Below, piece after piece: positions 51,609-60,494 of a DNA stretch of 64,000 bases; position 1 is the first letter of the stretch, and each line of letters starts with the position of its first letter. This DNA is from CAUZWH01 sp965247665 (GTDB taxonomy: Bacteria > Pseudomonadota > Alphaproteobacteria > SHVV01). The notes below the pieces were generated by a model. The model was not told the origin of the DNA. It searched no databases and saw only the letters and a program-made list of their open reading frames with translations. The position numbers and the translations under genes were made by a program. The stretch spans positions 744,001 to 808,000 of the forward strand of contig CBDFHH010000004.1 in the NCBI GenBank assembly GCA_965247665.1, given 5' to 3'.

Positions 51609-52726
51609 CAGTCGTCGAAACGGAAGCGCTCTCGACAATCGAGGAGGTCCTCGAAGACGTTCGGCTTGGACACCTCATCGTTCTCGTCGACGCGGAGGAT
51701 CGCGAGAACGAAGGCGACTTGGTGATTCCCGCTGCGATGGCGACCGCGGAGGCCATCAACTTCATGGCCCGCTTCGGGCGCGGCCTCATCTGCTTGGCGC
51801 TGACGGCGCAGCGCGTGGAAGAGTTGGGCCTGCCGTTGATGCCGCGCGAGAATCTCTCCCGCCACCAGACCGCGTTCACGGTTTCGATCGAAGCGCGGGA
51901 GGGCGTGTCCACGGGGATCTCGGCCGCCGATCGCGCCCGAACCATTGCCGTCGCGATCGACCCGGCCAAGGGACGAGCCGATATCGGCACGCCAGGCCAC
52001 GTCTTCCCGCTCGTCGCGCGTGATGGGGGCGTGCTGGTCCGTGCCGGGCACACCGAGGCCGCTGTCGATCTCGCACGCCTCGCCGGGTTCAACCCGTCGG
52101 GCGTGATCTGCGAGATCATGAACGACGATGGCAGTATGGCGCGGATGCCGGACCTGATCAGGTTCGCTCAATTCCACGGCATCAAGGTTGCCGCCATTTC
52201 GGATCTGATCGCCTACCGCATGCGCAACGATACGGTGGTCGAGCGAATTGGCGAAAGCCAGCTCGACAGCGTGTATGGCGGCGCCTTCAGGATGATGCTC
52301 TACCGCACCAACGTCGAAGCGGGCGAGCACGTGGCGCTGATCAAGGGCGATATGACCGGCGATGAGCCGGTGCTGGTGCGGGTGCACATGTTCGACATGC
52401 TGGGTGACGTGCTGGGAGCAACGGCGAGTCGCGGCGGGGTTATGCAAAGTGCAATGCGTATGATCAGCGAGGCTGCGCGCGGCGTTCTGGTCCTCATTCA
52501 CAAGCCCAGAGTCCAGACCATCGCCGACCATGTTTTCGGCGGCGACCCGGGCGAAGCGCAACGCGATATCGACAAATGGCGCGAGGTCGGCATCGGCTCG
52601 CAAATCCTGCGCGACCTCGGCGTGCGCAACATGATCCTGCTGTCGAACTCTCAACGGGCGTTGGTCGGCTTGGAGGGCTACGGCCTTCGCGTCGTCGAGC
52701 AGCGGCCGGTGCGCTCCGAAGTCTGA
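51605..52726 (+). CDS. ribBX: 3,4-dihydroxy-2-butanone 4-phosphate synthase with degenerate cyclohydrolase II domain (RibBX type)
   Basis: The N-terminal half (1-205) is a normal RibB: DAEDRENEGDLVIPA, SIEARxGVSTGISAADRA-like and GHTEAAVDLARLAG. The C-terminal half has the GTP cyclohydrolase II fold, but the zinc-binding cysteines are gone: RVHMFDMLGDVLGATASRGG replaces the RVHSECLTGD...CDCG pattern. Such RibBX proteins are described in Proteobacteria; the second domain is not a GTP cyclohydrolase. A separate ribA must lie elsewhere. It is 373 residues, overlapping ribE by four bases. Confidence 0.88.
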   Translation: MTVVETEALSTIEEVLEDVRLGHLIVLVDAEDRENEGDLVIPAAMATAEAINFMARFGRGLICLALTAQRVEELGLPLMPRENLSRHQTAFTVSIEAREGVSTGISAADRARTIAVAIDPAKGRADIGTPGHVFPLVARDGGVLVRAGHTEAAVDLARLAGFNPSGVICEIMNDDGSMARMPDLIRFAQFHGIKVAAISDLIAYRMRNDTVVERIGESQLDSVYGGAFRMMLYRTNVEAGEHVALIKGDMTGDEPVLVRVHMFDMLGDVLGATASRGGVMQSAMRMISEAARGVLVLIHKPRVQTIADHVFGGDPGEAQRDIDKWREVGIGSQILRDLGVRNMILLSNSQRALVGLEGYGLRVVEQRPVRSEV

Positions 52727-52733
52727 CCGGTTG

Positions 52734-53192
52734 ATGGCGGACAAGCCGCATCTGCTGATCGTCGAGGCGCGGTACTACGAAGACATCGCCGCCCAATTGT
52801 TGCACGGCGCCGTTGGCGAGCTCGAGAAGAATGGGGCCACCCACGAGACGGTGACGGTTCCGGGTGTTTTCGAGATCCCCGCCGTCGTGCGAATGGCCTT
52901 GAACGCAAATTCGGCCGGACGACCAGGCTTCGCCGCCTACATCGCGCTCGGCTGCGTCATACGCGGAGAAACCGATCACAACAAGCACGTCGCCGATGCG
53001 TGCGTCCGCGGCCTGACGGATCTGACAGCCGAGTTCGCCATCGCGCTCGGGTTCGGGATTCTGACCTGCGACACCCAGGTCCAGGCGATGGAGCGAGCGG
53101 CCGTCGATCGTCGCAACAAGGGCGCCGAGGCCGCGCGCGCGGCGCTCGCCATGCTCGAGATCGGGCACGGCTTCGGCGTGTCTAGAAGATGA
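52734..53192 (+). CDS. ribH: 6,7-dimethyl-8-ribityllumazine synthase
   Basis: RibH makes lumazine from dihydroxybutanone phosphate and the pyrimidine. ATG at 52734 gives 152 residues. VEARYYEDIAAQL, TVPGVFEIPAVVRMAL and ALGCVIRGETDHNKHV with the active-site histidine are clear. Its stop overlaps nusB by four bases. Confidence 0.95.
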   Translation: MADKPHLLIVEARYYEDIAAQLLHGAVGELEKNGATHETVTVPGVFEIPAVVRMALNANSAGRPGFAAYIALGCVIRGETDHNKHVADACVRGLTDLTAEFAIALGFGILTCDTQVQAMERAAVDRRNKGAEAARAALAMLEIGHGFGVSRR

Positions 53193-53683
53193 CCGCGGCG
53201 CGCCTAGAAATCCGCCCCCGCACCGCGGCGAGATTGTGCGCGGTGCAGGCCCTCTATCAGATCGAGATGAGCGGAAAGTCGGCCGAGGGCACGATCGCCG
53301 AGTTTCTCGAACATCGGCTTGGCGAGGTCATGGAGGGGATCGACTATCGCAACACCGACGCCGACATGTTCTGTCGCATCGTTCGCGGCGTGTGCGCCCA
53401 TCAGCAGCAACTCGACGCATTGGTCGCAGGCGCGCTGACTGAGGATTGGGCGCTGGCCCGGCTGGACAGGTTGCTGCGCGTCGGGTTGCGCGCGGGCGCG
53501 TACGAATTGCTCCACGCGCAGGATGTGCCGGTGCGCGTCGTCATCAACGAATATGTCGATCTGGCCCACGGCTTTTTCGAGGGGGCGGAACCTGGTCTGC
53601 TCAACGGCATCCTCGACCGGCTGGGCCATCTCCTACGCGCCGCCGAACTGGAGCAGCAGGGTGAGCGCGCGGACACGCCGTAG
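53189..53683 (+). CDS. nusB: transcription antitermination factor NusB
   Basis: NusB with NusE binds boxA RNA in rRNA antitermination. The 164-residue protein has RPRTAARLCAVQALYQIE, RLLRVGLRAGAYELL and VVINEYVDLAHGFF, the usual ALYQ and NEYV landmarks. Start overlaps the ribH stop (ATGA), and the end overlaps thiL by 23 bases, the conserved ribH-nusB-thiL order. Confidence 0.96.
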   Translation: MTAARLEIRPRTAARLCAVQALYQIEMSGKSAEGTIAEFLEHRLGEVMEGIDYRNTDADMFCRIVRGVCAHQQQLDALVAGALTEDWALARLDRLLRVGLRAGAYELLHAQDVPVRVVINEYVDLAHGFFEGAEPGLLNGILDRLGHLLRAAELEQQGERADTP

Positions 53684-54629
53684 CGAATTCGAGATCATCG
53701 CCGAGGTTCTCGCGCCTCTTGCCCGAGGGGCCGATCTTGCCTTCGGTCTTAGCGACGATGCCGCGCTGGTCGAACCGCGGCCGGGCGAATGCATGGTGAC
53801 GACCGCCGACGCCCTGGTCGCCGGGGTACACTTTCCGCGCGACGAAGCCGCCGACCTGATCGCCCGCAAGGCGCTGCGCGTGAATCTGTCCGACCTCGCG
53901 GCCATGGGCGCCGATCCGCTGGTCTATTTCATAACCATCGCGCTACCACCGGAAATCGACGATTCCTGGATCGAGCTGTTCGCGCAAGGCCTGGCCCACG
54001 ACCAGGCCGAATTCGCGATCGCACTCGCTGGCGGCGACATCGTCAGCACATCAAACGAGCTGGTGCTGTCGATAACCATGCTGGGCTCGGTCGCCCGGGA
54101 GGCGGCGATCCGTCGCAACGGGGCTCGCGCCGGCGACCGAATTTATGTGTCGGGAACGATCGGCGACGCGGCGTTGGGGCTCCTCGCCCTGGATGGCGAG
54201 GTCGCCGGTGCTGGCGCCGACGATCTCATTGCGCGCTACCGTCTGCCCCGGCCGCGCCTGGCGTTGGGTCGCGCGCTACGCGGGTTGGTGCATGCCGGGA
54301 TCGACGTTTCCGACGGGCTCGTCGCCGACCTCATGCATGTCTGCGAAACCTCGTCGGTCGCCGGGAACGTACAAGGGGAAGCGGTTCCGTTGTCGGACGC
54401 CGGGCGCGCGGCACTCACGCGAGCACCGGAACTGCGGCGGACGATCCTTACCGGCGGCGACGATTACGAGCTTTTATTCACCGCTTCGGCGGATTTCGAT
54501 CCGATGGCGCTTGGCGGCGGCGTTGCGATAACCGAGATCGGCGAAATCGTCGACGGCAGGGGAGTCACCGTGGTTGGTACTGACGGCGCCCCCCTTGTTC
54601 TCGATCGCAGCGGTTTCACCCATCGCTAG
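53661..54629 (+). CDS. thiL: thiamine-monophosphate kinase
   Basis: ThiL phosphorylates thiamine monophosphate to thiamine diphosphate. GTG at 53661, starting inside nusB, gives 322 residues. SDDAALVEP is the nucleotide/Mg-binding start; TTADALVAGVHFPRD, AGGDIVST and GIDVSDGLVADLMHVC are the conserved blocks, and TGGDDYELLFTA the C-terminal one. It closes the rpiB-to-thiL operon. Confidence 0.95.
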   Translation: MSARTRRSEFEIIAEVLAPLARGADLAFGLSDDAALVEPRPGECMVTTADALVAGVHFPRDEAADLIARKALRVNLSDLAAMGADPLVYFITIALPPEIDDSWIELFAQGLAHDQAEFAIALAGGDIVSTSNELVLSITMLGSVAREAAIRRNGARAGDRIYVSGTIGDAALGLLALDGEVAGAGADDLIARYRLPRPRLALGRALRGLVHAGIDVSDGLVADLMHVCETSSVAGNVQGEAVPLSDAGRAALTRAPELRRTILTGGDDYELLFTASADFDPMALGGGVAITEIGEIVDGRGVTVVGTDGAPLVLDRSGFTHR

Positions 54630-54763
54630 CTCCGCCAACAAATGCGGAAAGGCGCGGTTGATCTCGTGATCTTGCCGCCCGCATTCGGTGGCGGGGTTGC
54701 GCGAGCCGGGCAAGATCGCGTATCGAACCGGTAGCCGCTGTGCGCGGCGGCGCGTGAAATCCT
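54630..54763. other. spacer after thiL with a long-loop inverted repeat
   Basis: GATCTTGCC (54668-54676) and GGCAAGATC (54709-54717) are exact complements separated by 32 bases and could end thiL transcription. No gene was seen in this stretch; two short frames follow at 54764 and 54829. Confidence 0.45.
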
Positions 54764-54832
54764 ATGAAAACCACCATTCCCGCCACGAACGTTCTTCTCG
54801 TGCCGGTAATCGGCGCCGCCCTATATACATGA
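54764..54832 (+). other. possible 22-codon leader frame
   Basis: MKTTIPATNVLLVPVIGAAL is followed by two codons and a TGA whose last bases overlap the ATG of the next small frame (ATGA at 54829-54832). The hydrophobic product and four-base coupling are suggestive, but it may be chance. Confidence 0.25.
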
Positions 54833-54987
54833 CGCTGTTCTCGCCCTCCGAAAAGACAGACGAAGCCGCGATCGAAGCGTCGAAGGAGCCGGAACGCGAC
54901 CCCGGGGACTTGGTCATCCATGAGCTTTCCGAACCGCCGCCGCTACCGGCGCCGGAGCTATCGAAAATCGGGACGGGAGGGCACTAA
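54829..54987 (+). CDS. small hypothetical protein upstream of the MFS gene
   Basis: This 52-codon frame has mostly G/C third positions and encodes a Glu/Pro-rich polar peptide (SKEPERDPGDLVIHEL; PPPLPAPEL). It ends 2 bases before the MFS GTG, and starts within the stop of a 22-codon frame, so cotranslation with the transporter is plausible. No family is recognised. Confidence 0.4.
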   Translation: MTLFSPSEKTDEAAIEASKEPERDPGDLVIHELSEPPPLPAPELSKIGTGGH

Positions 54988-54989
54988 TC

Positions 54990-56177
54990 GTGCCAGCGGA
55001 GAAGAGAAACGTCTGGCTCCTGGCCGCCTGTACGGCGCTCTTCATGAGCGGCAACGCGCTGATGATCACGCTCAGCGCCTTGGTCGGAGACCGCATGCTC
55101 AGCGAGGACAAGGCCCTCGTCACGTTGCCGGTCAGCACGATGGTGGTGGGCACCTTGGTGGCGACCCTGCCGGCATCGTTCTGGATGCGCTTTATCGGCC
55201 GGCGTCTGGGGTTCATGACCGGCGCAACGATCGGCTTCGTCGGCGGCCTCGCCGCATCGTTCGCCATTTACGAGAATATCTTCTGGCTGTTCTGCCTGGG
55301 CACGTTTCTGATGGGCAGCTACAACGCGTTCGGCCAGTACTACCGGTTCGCCGCGGCGGATATCGCATCGGTCGACTACCGCGCGCGAGCGATCTCATAT
55401 GTCATGGCGGGCGGCGTGGTTGCGGCGCTGTTCGGGCCGAAGCTCGCGCTGCACACCCACGATCTGATTGCGGGGCATATCTACCTCGCATCCTTTATCT
55501 CGCTGTCGATATTGGCGACGATCGCCCTCGTGCTGCTGTCGTTTATCCGGATCCCGCGGATGACGGCGGAAGAGCGGCGCGACACCGGTCGGCCTTGGAC
55601 CGCTATCGTGCGCCAGCCGGTGTTCATCGTCGCCGTGCTCAGCGCGGTGGTCGGCTATGCGTCGATGAGCCTGGTGATGACGGCAACGCCGCTGGCGATG
55701 GCGTTCCACAACTACGGTATGACCGACATCCCGGACGTCATTCAGTGGCACGCGCTGGGTATGTTCGCGCCTTCGTTCGTGACCGGACATTTGATCCGAC
55801 GCTTCGGCGTCTTGAACATCATCCGCGTCGGTTGCGTGATCGAAGCGGTCGCGGTGCTGATCAACCTTCACGGCATCACCCTGGTCCATTTCTACGCCGG
55901 GTTGCTGCTCTTGGGAGTCGGCTGGAATTTCATGTTCGTCGGCGGCACCACGCTGGTTACGGAGGCCTACGAACCGTCCGAACGGGCCAAGACCCAGGCT
56001 CTCAACGATTTTCTTGTTTTCGGATCGGTTGCGGCTTCGTCGTTCGTATCGGGAAGTCTTTTTCACTATGTCGGCTGGTCGGCGGTCAATTACACCGCGA
56101 TCCCCCTCATCGCGGTTGCGTTCGCCGCGGTCGTTTGGCTTGCCGTGCGCCGCCGTGCGGGACCGTCGGCCGCTTAG
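54990..56177 (+). CDS. major facilitator superfamily transporter
   Basis: A 395-residue protein with about twelve hydrophobic segments. FMRFIGRRLGF-like WMRFIGRRLGFMTGA after the second helix is the MFS loop 2-3 signature, and the central loop (about 185-205, RIPRMTAEERRDTGR) divides the two halves. It starts with GTG. Substrate and direction cannot be predicted; it stands alone apart from the small upstream frame. Confidence 0.85.
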   Translation: MPAEKRNVWLLAACTALFMSGNALMITLSALVGDRMLSEDKALVTLPVSTMVVGTLVATLPASFWMRFIGRRLGFMTGATIGFVGGLAASFAIYENIFWLFCLGTFLMGSYNAFGQYYRFAAADIASVDYRARAISYVMAGGVVAALFGPKLALHTHDLIAGHIYLASFISLSILATIALVLLSFIRIPRMTAEERRDTGRPWTAIVRQPVFIVAVLSAVVGYASMSLVMTATPLAMAFHNYGMTDIPDVIQWHALGMFAPSFVTGHLIRRFGVLNIIRVGCVIEAVAVLINLHGITLVHFYAGLLLLGVGWNFMFVGGTTLVTEAYEPSERAKTQALNDFLVFGSVAASSFVSGSLFHYVGWSAVNYTAIPLIAVAFAAVVWLAVRRRAGPSAA

Positions 56178-56323
56178 GCTCGGCGTGAAGGAACGCGCCA
56201 ACCTCTGTTGCCATCTACCTGTAACTTTGGCATTTTCCGCCCGCGTTTGACCGGGCATCCCGGCGTCGGGCGCGCAAAAGTTCCTCGGCTGCGCCTGTTT
56301 CTCATTCGAAGGGGGTCCAGTTC

Positions 56324-58402
56324 ATGACTGGAGAGATGTGGTTTGTGATCGTCTGCGGCGTGGTCGCGCTGCTCTACGGCGTCTATGCGAGCCGATCGGT
56401 GCTTGCCGCGGACGCCGGTACCGAGCGTATGCGGGAAATCGCCAACGCGGTGCAAACGGGCGCCAGCGCCTACCTCAATCGCCAATATCGGACCATCGCG
56501 ATCGTCGGCGTGGTGGTCGTGATCATCCTCTGGGCTATGCTGGGCTGGAGCGTCGGCGTCGGCTTCGTTATTGGTGCCGTCCTGTCCGGCGCGACCGGTT
56601 ATATCGGTATGCACGTATCGGTGCGTGCCAACGTGCGCACCGCGCAAGCAGCAACCGGCGGTCTCTCCGGTGCGTTGGCGATTGCGTTCAAGTCCGGCGC
56701 CGTCACGGGCTTGCTCGTCGTCGGCCTCGCCCTGCTTGCGGTCGCCGTCTATTACGCCATTCTGCTCGGTGTCGATACGCCCACGCGCGAAATCCTGGAA
56801 GCGCTCGTGGGACTCGGTTTCGGCGGCTCGCTGATCTCGATCTTCGCCCGCTTGGGCGGCGGTATCTTCACCAAGGGGGCCGACGTCGGCGCCGATCTGG
56901 TCGGCAAGGTGGAGGCCGGCATCCCCGAGGACGATCCGCGCAACCCGGCCGTGATCGCCGACAATGTGGGCGACAATGTCGGCGACTGCGCCGGCATGGC
57001 AGCCGACCTGTTCGAAACCTATGCGGTGACGATGGTGGCGACGATGCTGCTCGCGGCGATCTCGTTCACCGGCGACGCGCAGGCGCAGATGATGCTCTAT
57101 CCCCTTGGCATTGGCGCAGTTTGCATCCTCACCTCGGTGATCGGCACGTTCTTCGTCCGCCTCGGATCGAGCCAAGACATCATGGCCGCGCTTTACAAAG
57201 GCTTCATCGCCACGGCTGTGCTCTCGGCGATTGCCTTGTGGTTCTTGACCGATTGGATCATCGGCACGTCGGCGAGCTACCCGATCGGCAACGAGTCTTT
57301 CGTCGGCCGGGAGCTCTTCTACTGCACCCTGGTCGGCCTTGCGGTTACCGGCCTGCTGATGTGGATCACCGAGTACTACACCGGCACCAATCACCGCCCC
57401 GTGCTGAGCATTGCCGAATCGTCGAATACGGGCCACGCGACGAACATCATCCAAGGACTGGCGGTCGCCATGGAATCGACGGCGCTACCGGTGATCGTCG
57501 TTTGTGCGGGCATCGTCGTCGCTTACATCGCCGCTGGCGTGTTCGGGATCGCGGTTGCGGCAACGGCGATGCTGTCGCTGGCCGGCATGGTGGTAGCGCT
57601 CGATGCCTATGGACCGGTGACCGACAATGCCGGCGGTATCGCCGAGATGGCGGAGCTGGATAAGGAGGTCCGGAAGACCACCGACGCCCTCGACGCCGTC
57701 GGCAACACGACGAAGGCGATTACCAAGGGTTACGCGATTGGCTCGGCTGGGCTCGCGGCGTTGGTTCTGTTCGCCGCCTATACCGAGGATCTGGGCCACT
57801 ATTTCCCGGACCTTACGGTGACGTTCGCGTTGCACGACCCCTACGTCGTGGTCGGCCTCTTCATCGGCGGCATGCTGCCGTTCCTGTTCGGTTCGATGGG
57901 GATGCGCGCGGTCGGCCGCTCGGCCAGCACGATCGTGATCGAGGTGAGACGCCAGTTCAAAGAGATCCCCGGAATCATGGAGGGGACAGCCAAGCCGGAC
58001 TATTCGCGTGCCGTCGACCTGCTGACCAAGGCCGCGATCCGCGAGATGATCGTGCCTTCGCTGCTGCCGGTGCTGGCGCCGATTGTGGTGTACGTCGTGG
58101 TTCTGCTGGTAGCCGGCCAGAGCGCGGCATTCAGCGCGCTCGGCGCGATGCTGCTCGGCGCCATCGTCACCGGACTGTTCGTCGCGATTTCGATGACGTC
58201 GGGCGGCGGCGCATGGGACAACGCCAAGAAGTACATTGAGGACGGCAATCACGGCGGCAAGGGTTCCGAGGCACATAAGGCCGCGGTGACAGGCGACACG
58301 GTCGGCGATCCCTATAAGGATACCGCAGGCCCCGCCGTCAACCCGATGATCAAGATCATCAATATCGTCGCGCTATTGCTGCTGGCTGCATTGGCGGCGT
58401 GA
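56324..58402 (+). CDS. hppA: K+-independent proton-pumping pyrophosphatase
   Basis: This 692-residue membrane enzyme hydrolyses pyrophosphate and pumps protons. DVGADLVGKVEAGIPEDDPRNP (first half of the catalytic loop) and ADNVGDNVGDCAGMAADLFE are its signatures; TGDTVGDPYKDTAGPAVNP closes it. GNTTKA (in DAVGNTTKAITKG) has lysine where K+-dependent enzymes have alanine, so it is the K+-independent type, as in Rhodospirillum rubrum. A strong SD, AAGGGGGT, precedes the ATG. The 146-base gap upstream is AT-containing but without a confident promoter. Confidence 0.96.
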   Translation: MTGEMWFVIVCGVVALLYGVYASRSVLAADAGTERMREIANAVQTGASAYLNRQYRTIAIVGVVVVIILWAMLGWSVGVGFVIGAVLSGATGYIGMHVSVRANVRTAQAATGGLSGALAIAFKSGAVTGLLVVGLALLAVAVYYAILLGVDTPTREILEALVGLGFGGSLISIFARLGGGIFTKGADVGADLVGKVEAGIPEDDPRNPAVIADNVGDNVGDCAGMAADLFETYAVTMVATMLLAAISFTGDAQAQMMLYPLGIGAVCILTSVIGTFFVRLGSSQDIMAALYKGFIATAVLSAIALWFLTDWIIGTSASYPIGNESFVGRELFYCTLVGLAVTGLLMWITEYYTGTNHRPVLSIAESSNTGHATNIIQGLAVAMESTALPVIVVCAGIVVAYIAAGVFGIAVAATAMLSLAGMVVALDAYGPVTDNAGGIAEMAELDKEVRKTTDALDAVGNTTKAITKGYAIGSAGLAALVLFAAYTEDLGHYFPDLTVTFALHDPYVVVGLFIGGMLPFLFGSMGMRAVGRSASTIVIEVRRQFKEIPGIMEGTAKPDYSRAVDLLTKAAIREMIVPSLLPVLAPIVVYVVVLLVAGQSAAFSALGAMLLGAIVTGLFVAISMTSGGGAWDNAKKYIEDGNHGGKGSEAHKAAVTGDTVGDPYKDTAGPAVNPMIKIINIVALLLLAALAA

Positions 58403-58466
58403 GCCGAGTTCGGCCAACCGCAGCAATCCCGCGCGCGACGCTGCCGCAAAGCACTGCCGACGGGTT

Positions 58467-58943
58467 CTAATTACCGCTGGGACTGCCGCTGAAGCGGCCG
58501 ACATTGCCGAGCAGTTGCTCGATGAATCCGAGCTCCTTACCGCGCGTCGGCGTCTGACGTTCGACCAGCCGGATTAGGCGGCCGTCGGCAAGGTCGTAGT
58601 TTTCGACCGCTCTTACGGTTCCCGCACCGACGTCGAAGGAGATCGCGAGTACCCGCTGGTCTTTGACCTCCGGCTCGAAGATGGCAAGGGTCTCGGTGCG
58701 GCGCGAGATGTAGTACCAGGTTTCTCCGTTGAATGAAGCGATGCTCGACGGCGACCCCAGCAACTCTTCGACTGCCGCGCGGTTGTGCTGACCGACCTTG
58801 ATCTGTTTGACCAGTTCGTCATCGAGTATAACGCCGTGAACCTCGACCTTGGGCGTGCACGCGACCGCCGCAAACAGGCACAGCCCGAAGGGCGCGGAAC
58901 GCATGAATGTCCGAATGAAGAGTGAAAGTGTGTTGCCGGTCAT
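58467..58943 (-). CDS. bamE: outer-membrane assembly lipoprotein BamE/SmpA-like
   Basis: From ATG at 58943 the protein is 158 residues; ATG at 58904 is an alternative. A lipoprotein signal ends LFAAVAC with the lipidated cysteine, followed by TPKVEVHG. The domain has VKQIKVGQHNRAAVEELLGSPS (split), then FNGETWYYISRR and AISFDVGAGTVRAVENYD, the two-strand BamE pattern. BamE helps the BAM complex insert outer-membrane proteins. It is divergent from the cytochrome bc1 chaperone gene, as in many alphaproteobacteria. Confidence 0.85.
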   Translation of the reverse strand: MTGNTLSLFIRTFMRSAPFGLCLFAAVACTPKVEVHGVILDDELVKQIKVGQHNRAAVEELLGSPSSIASFNGETWYYISRRTETLAIFEPEVKDQRVLAISFDVGAGTVRAVENYDLADGRLIRLVERQTPTRGKELGFIEQLLGNVGRFSGSPSGN

Positions 58944-59048
58944 CCGTTTCGGTCCGTTGACGTGCTCCCCCAGCATGGTTGAGCCGATCACGAATTCCAT
59001 ACGCAACGGCGCCGGAGCAAGAAACGCGACGCCGATCGGTTGAAGACG

Positions 59049-59588
59049 ATGGCGCTCGGCAAGCTGTTTCGTTCCGATCCTGTTCGCGCCGCTGCGGCAG
59101 ACCTCTACCGCGCTCTGGTCGCTCAATCACGCACACCCGAATTCTATACCAGCGGAGGCGTCCCCGACAGTCTCGACGGCCGGTTTGATCTCGTCGCGCT
59201 CCACGTCGCGCTCGTCATGGCCCGATTCAAGAAAAGCGCACCTGCGCTGGATGATTTGGCACAGTCGCTGTTCGACGAAATGGTCGCCAATTTGGATGTC
59301 GGGCTGCGGGAAGCCGGGGTGGGCGACATGGGCGTCGGTAAGCGCATGAAAAAGCTGGTCTCCGCGTTTTATGGTCGCGCGCACGCCTATGACGAAGCGC
59401 TCGGCCACGCAAAAGACGGTGCCCTGATCGAGGCGTTGGAACGCAACCTGTTTCGCGCCTGCGATCCGGCCGCGGATACGGTTGACGGGATGGCGCGCTA
59501 CGTGCGGAAGCAGTCTGGTCACCTGCAGGTTCAATCGGATGAGGAGCTGCGCTTTGGGCGGATCGACTTTCTCCCGTTCGCGCGATAG
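59049..59588 (+). CDS. ubiquinol-cytochrome c chaperone family protein
   Basis: ATG at 59049 gives 179 residues; TTG at 59040 is possible. The protein has the CBP3-like pattern LYRALVAQSRTPEFYTSGGVPDSLDGRFDLV (in two halves) and LFDEMVANLDVGLREAGVGDMGVGKRMK (in two halves). Mitochondrial Cbp3 helps cytochrome b assembly; the bacterial relatives are assumed to act on bc1. It is divergent from bamE and upstream of the DUF177 gene. Confidence 0.85.
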   Translation: MALGKLFRSDPVRAAAADLYRALVAQSRTPEFYTSGGVPDSLDGRFDLVALHVALVMARFKKSAPALDDLAQSLFDEMVANLDVGLREAGVGDMGVGKRMKKLVSAFYGRAHAYDEALGHAKDGALIEALERNLFRACDPAADTVDGMARYVRKQSGHLQVQSDEELRFGRIDFLPFAR

Positions 59589-59692
59589 GCGCAGAGTGCG
59601 CGCACACCGGTTGACCTGGCAACGACCTGCCCCTATATGACGCGCCTTAGTGCCCCCCGAACAGGCGAGACGCAAGCGCAGACCCGACTGCC

Positions 59693-60247
59693 ATGTCGAT
59701 TGCCGATCCGATACCAGAGTTGAGCCGCTCTGTCGCACTCGACGACCTCGTTGGCGGCCAAGCGCTTGAGCTGACGATCGAAGCGACGCCGGAACAGCGC
59801 GCCGCCCTCGGCAAGCGTCTGGATCTGATCGAAATCTCGTCGCTTGCGGCGAAGATCACCGTCGTTGGTGACGGGCGGCGGCGAGTCAGTGTCGATGTGA
59901 ATTACCGCGCGGATGTGGTACAGTCCTGCGTGGTTACGCTTGAGCCCGTTCCCGCCACAATTGAAGAGAGTTTCACGCAAGAGTTTCTCCGCGAAACCAC
60001 GCCGTCGGATCGCGCCGAGGGAAACACCGAGACTTGGGTCAAACCCGAGGAAGAGGCAGAGAGTCTCGAGGACGACGAGCTTGATGTCGGCGAATTGCTG
60101 ACACAATGTCTGTCGTTGGCCCTCGAACCCTATCCTCGCAAGGAGGGCGTGTCGTTCGCGGGTTTCGACACGGATGGGGCGGCGCCAAATCCGGCCCTTG
60201 CGGTTCTTGGCGAGATAAAATTCGAAGCAGAAAAAAAGCGCAGCTAG
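59693..60247 (+). CDS. DUF177/YceD family protein
   Basis: A 184-residue protein of the YceD family, nearly always next to rpmF. GQALELTIEATPEQRAAL and the CVVTLEPVPATIEESF segment are recognisable; the middle is acidic. It may act in 23S rRNA maturation, as the YceD family is linked to ribosome/rRNA metabolism, but this is inference. rpmF follows after 46 bases. Confidence 0.85.
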   Translation: MSIADPIPELSRSVALDDLVGGQALELTIEATPEQRAALGKRLDLIEISSLAAKITVVGDGRRRVSVDVNYRADVVQSCVVTLEPVPATIEESFTQEFLRETTPSDRAEGNTETWVKPEEEAESLEDDELDVGELLTQCLSLALEPYPRKEGVSFAGFDTDGAAPNPALAVLGEIKFEAEKKRS

Positions 60248-60293
60248 GGCGAACCCGCCCTCACCTACATCACAGTGTTCGGAGGCAGTTTCG

Positions 60294-60479
60294 ATGGCCG
60301 TACCCCGCAAGAAAGTTTCCCGCTCGCGCCGTGACAAGCGGCGCTCGCACCACGCCCTGAAATTGCCGAGCTACGTCGAGTGCTCCAATTGTGGAGAACA
60401 GAAACGTCCCCATCATGTGTGCCAGGCGTGTGGTTATTATGGCGATCGGGAAGTCGTGCAGGGTGCAGGCACCGTATAG
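60294..60479 (+). CDS. rpmF: 50S ribosomal protein L32
   Basis: The 61-residue protein starts MAVPRKKVSRSRRDKRRSHH, the L32 signature, and keeps the cysteine pairs CSNCG and CQACGYY of the zinc-ribbon form. Position between the YceD gene and plsX is universal in this class. Confidence 0.98.
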   Translation: MAVPRKKVSRSRRDKRRSHHALKLPSYVECSNCGEQKRPHHVCQACGYYGDREVVQGAGTV

Positions 60480-60494
60480 CGGCAGGGCGCGCGC

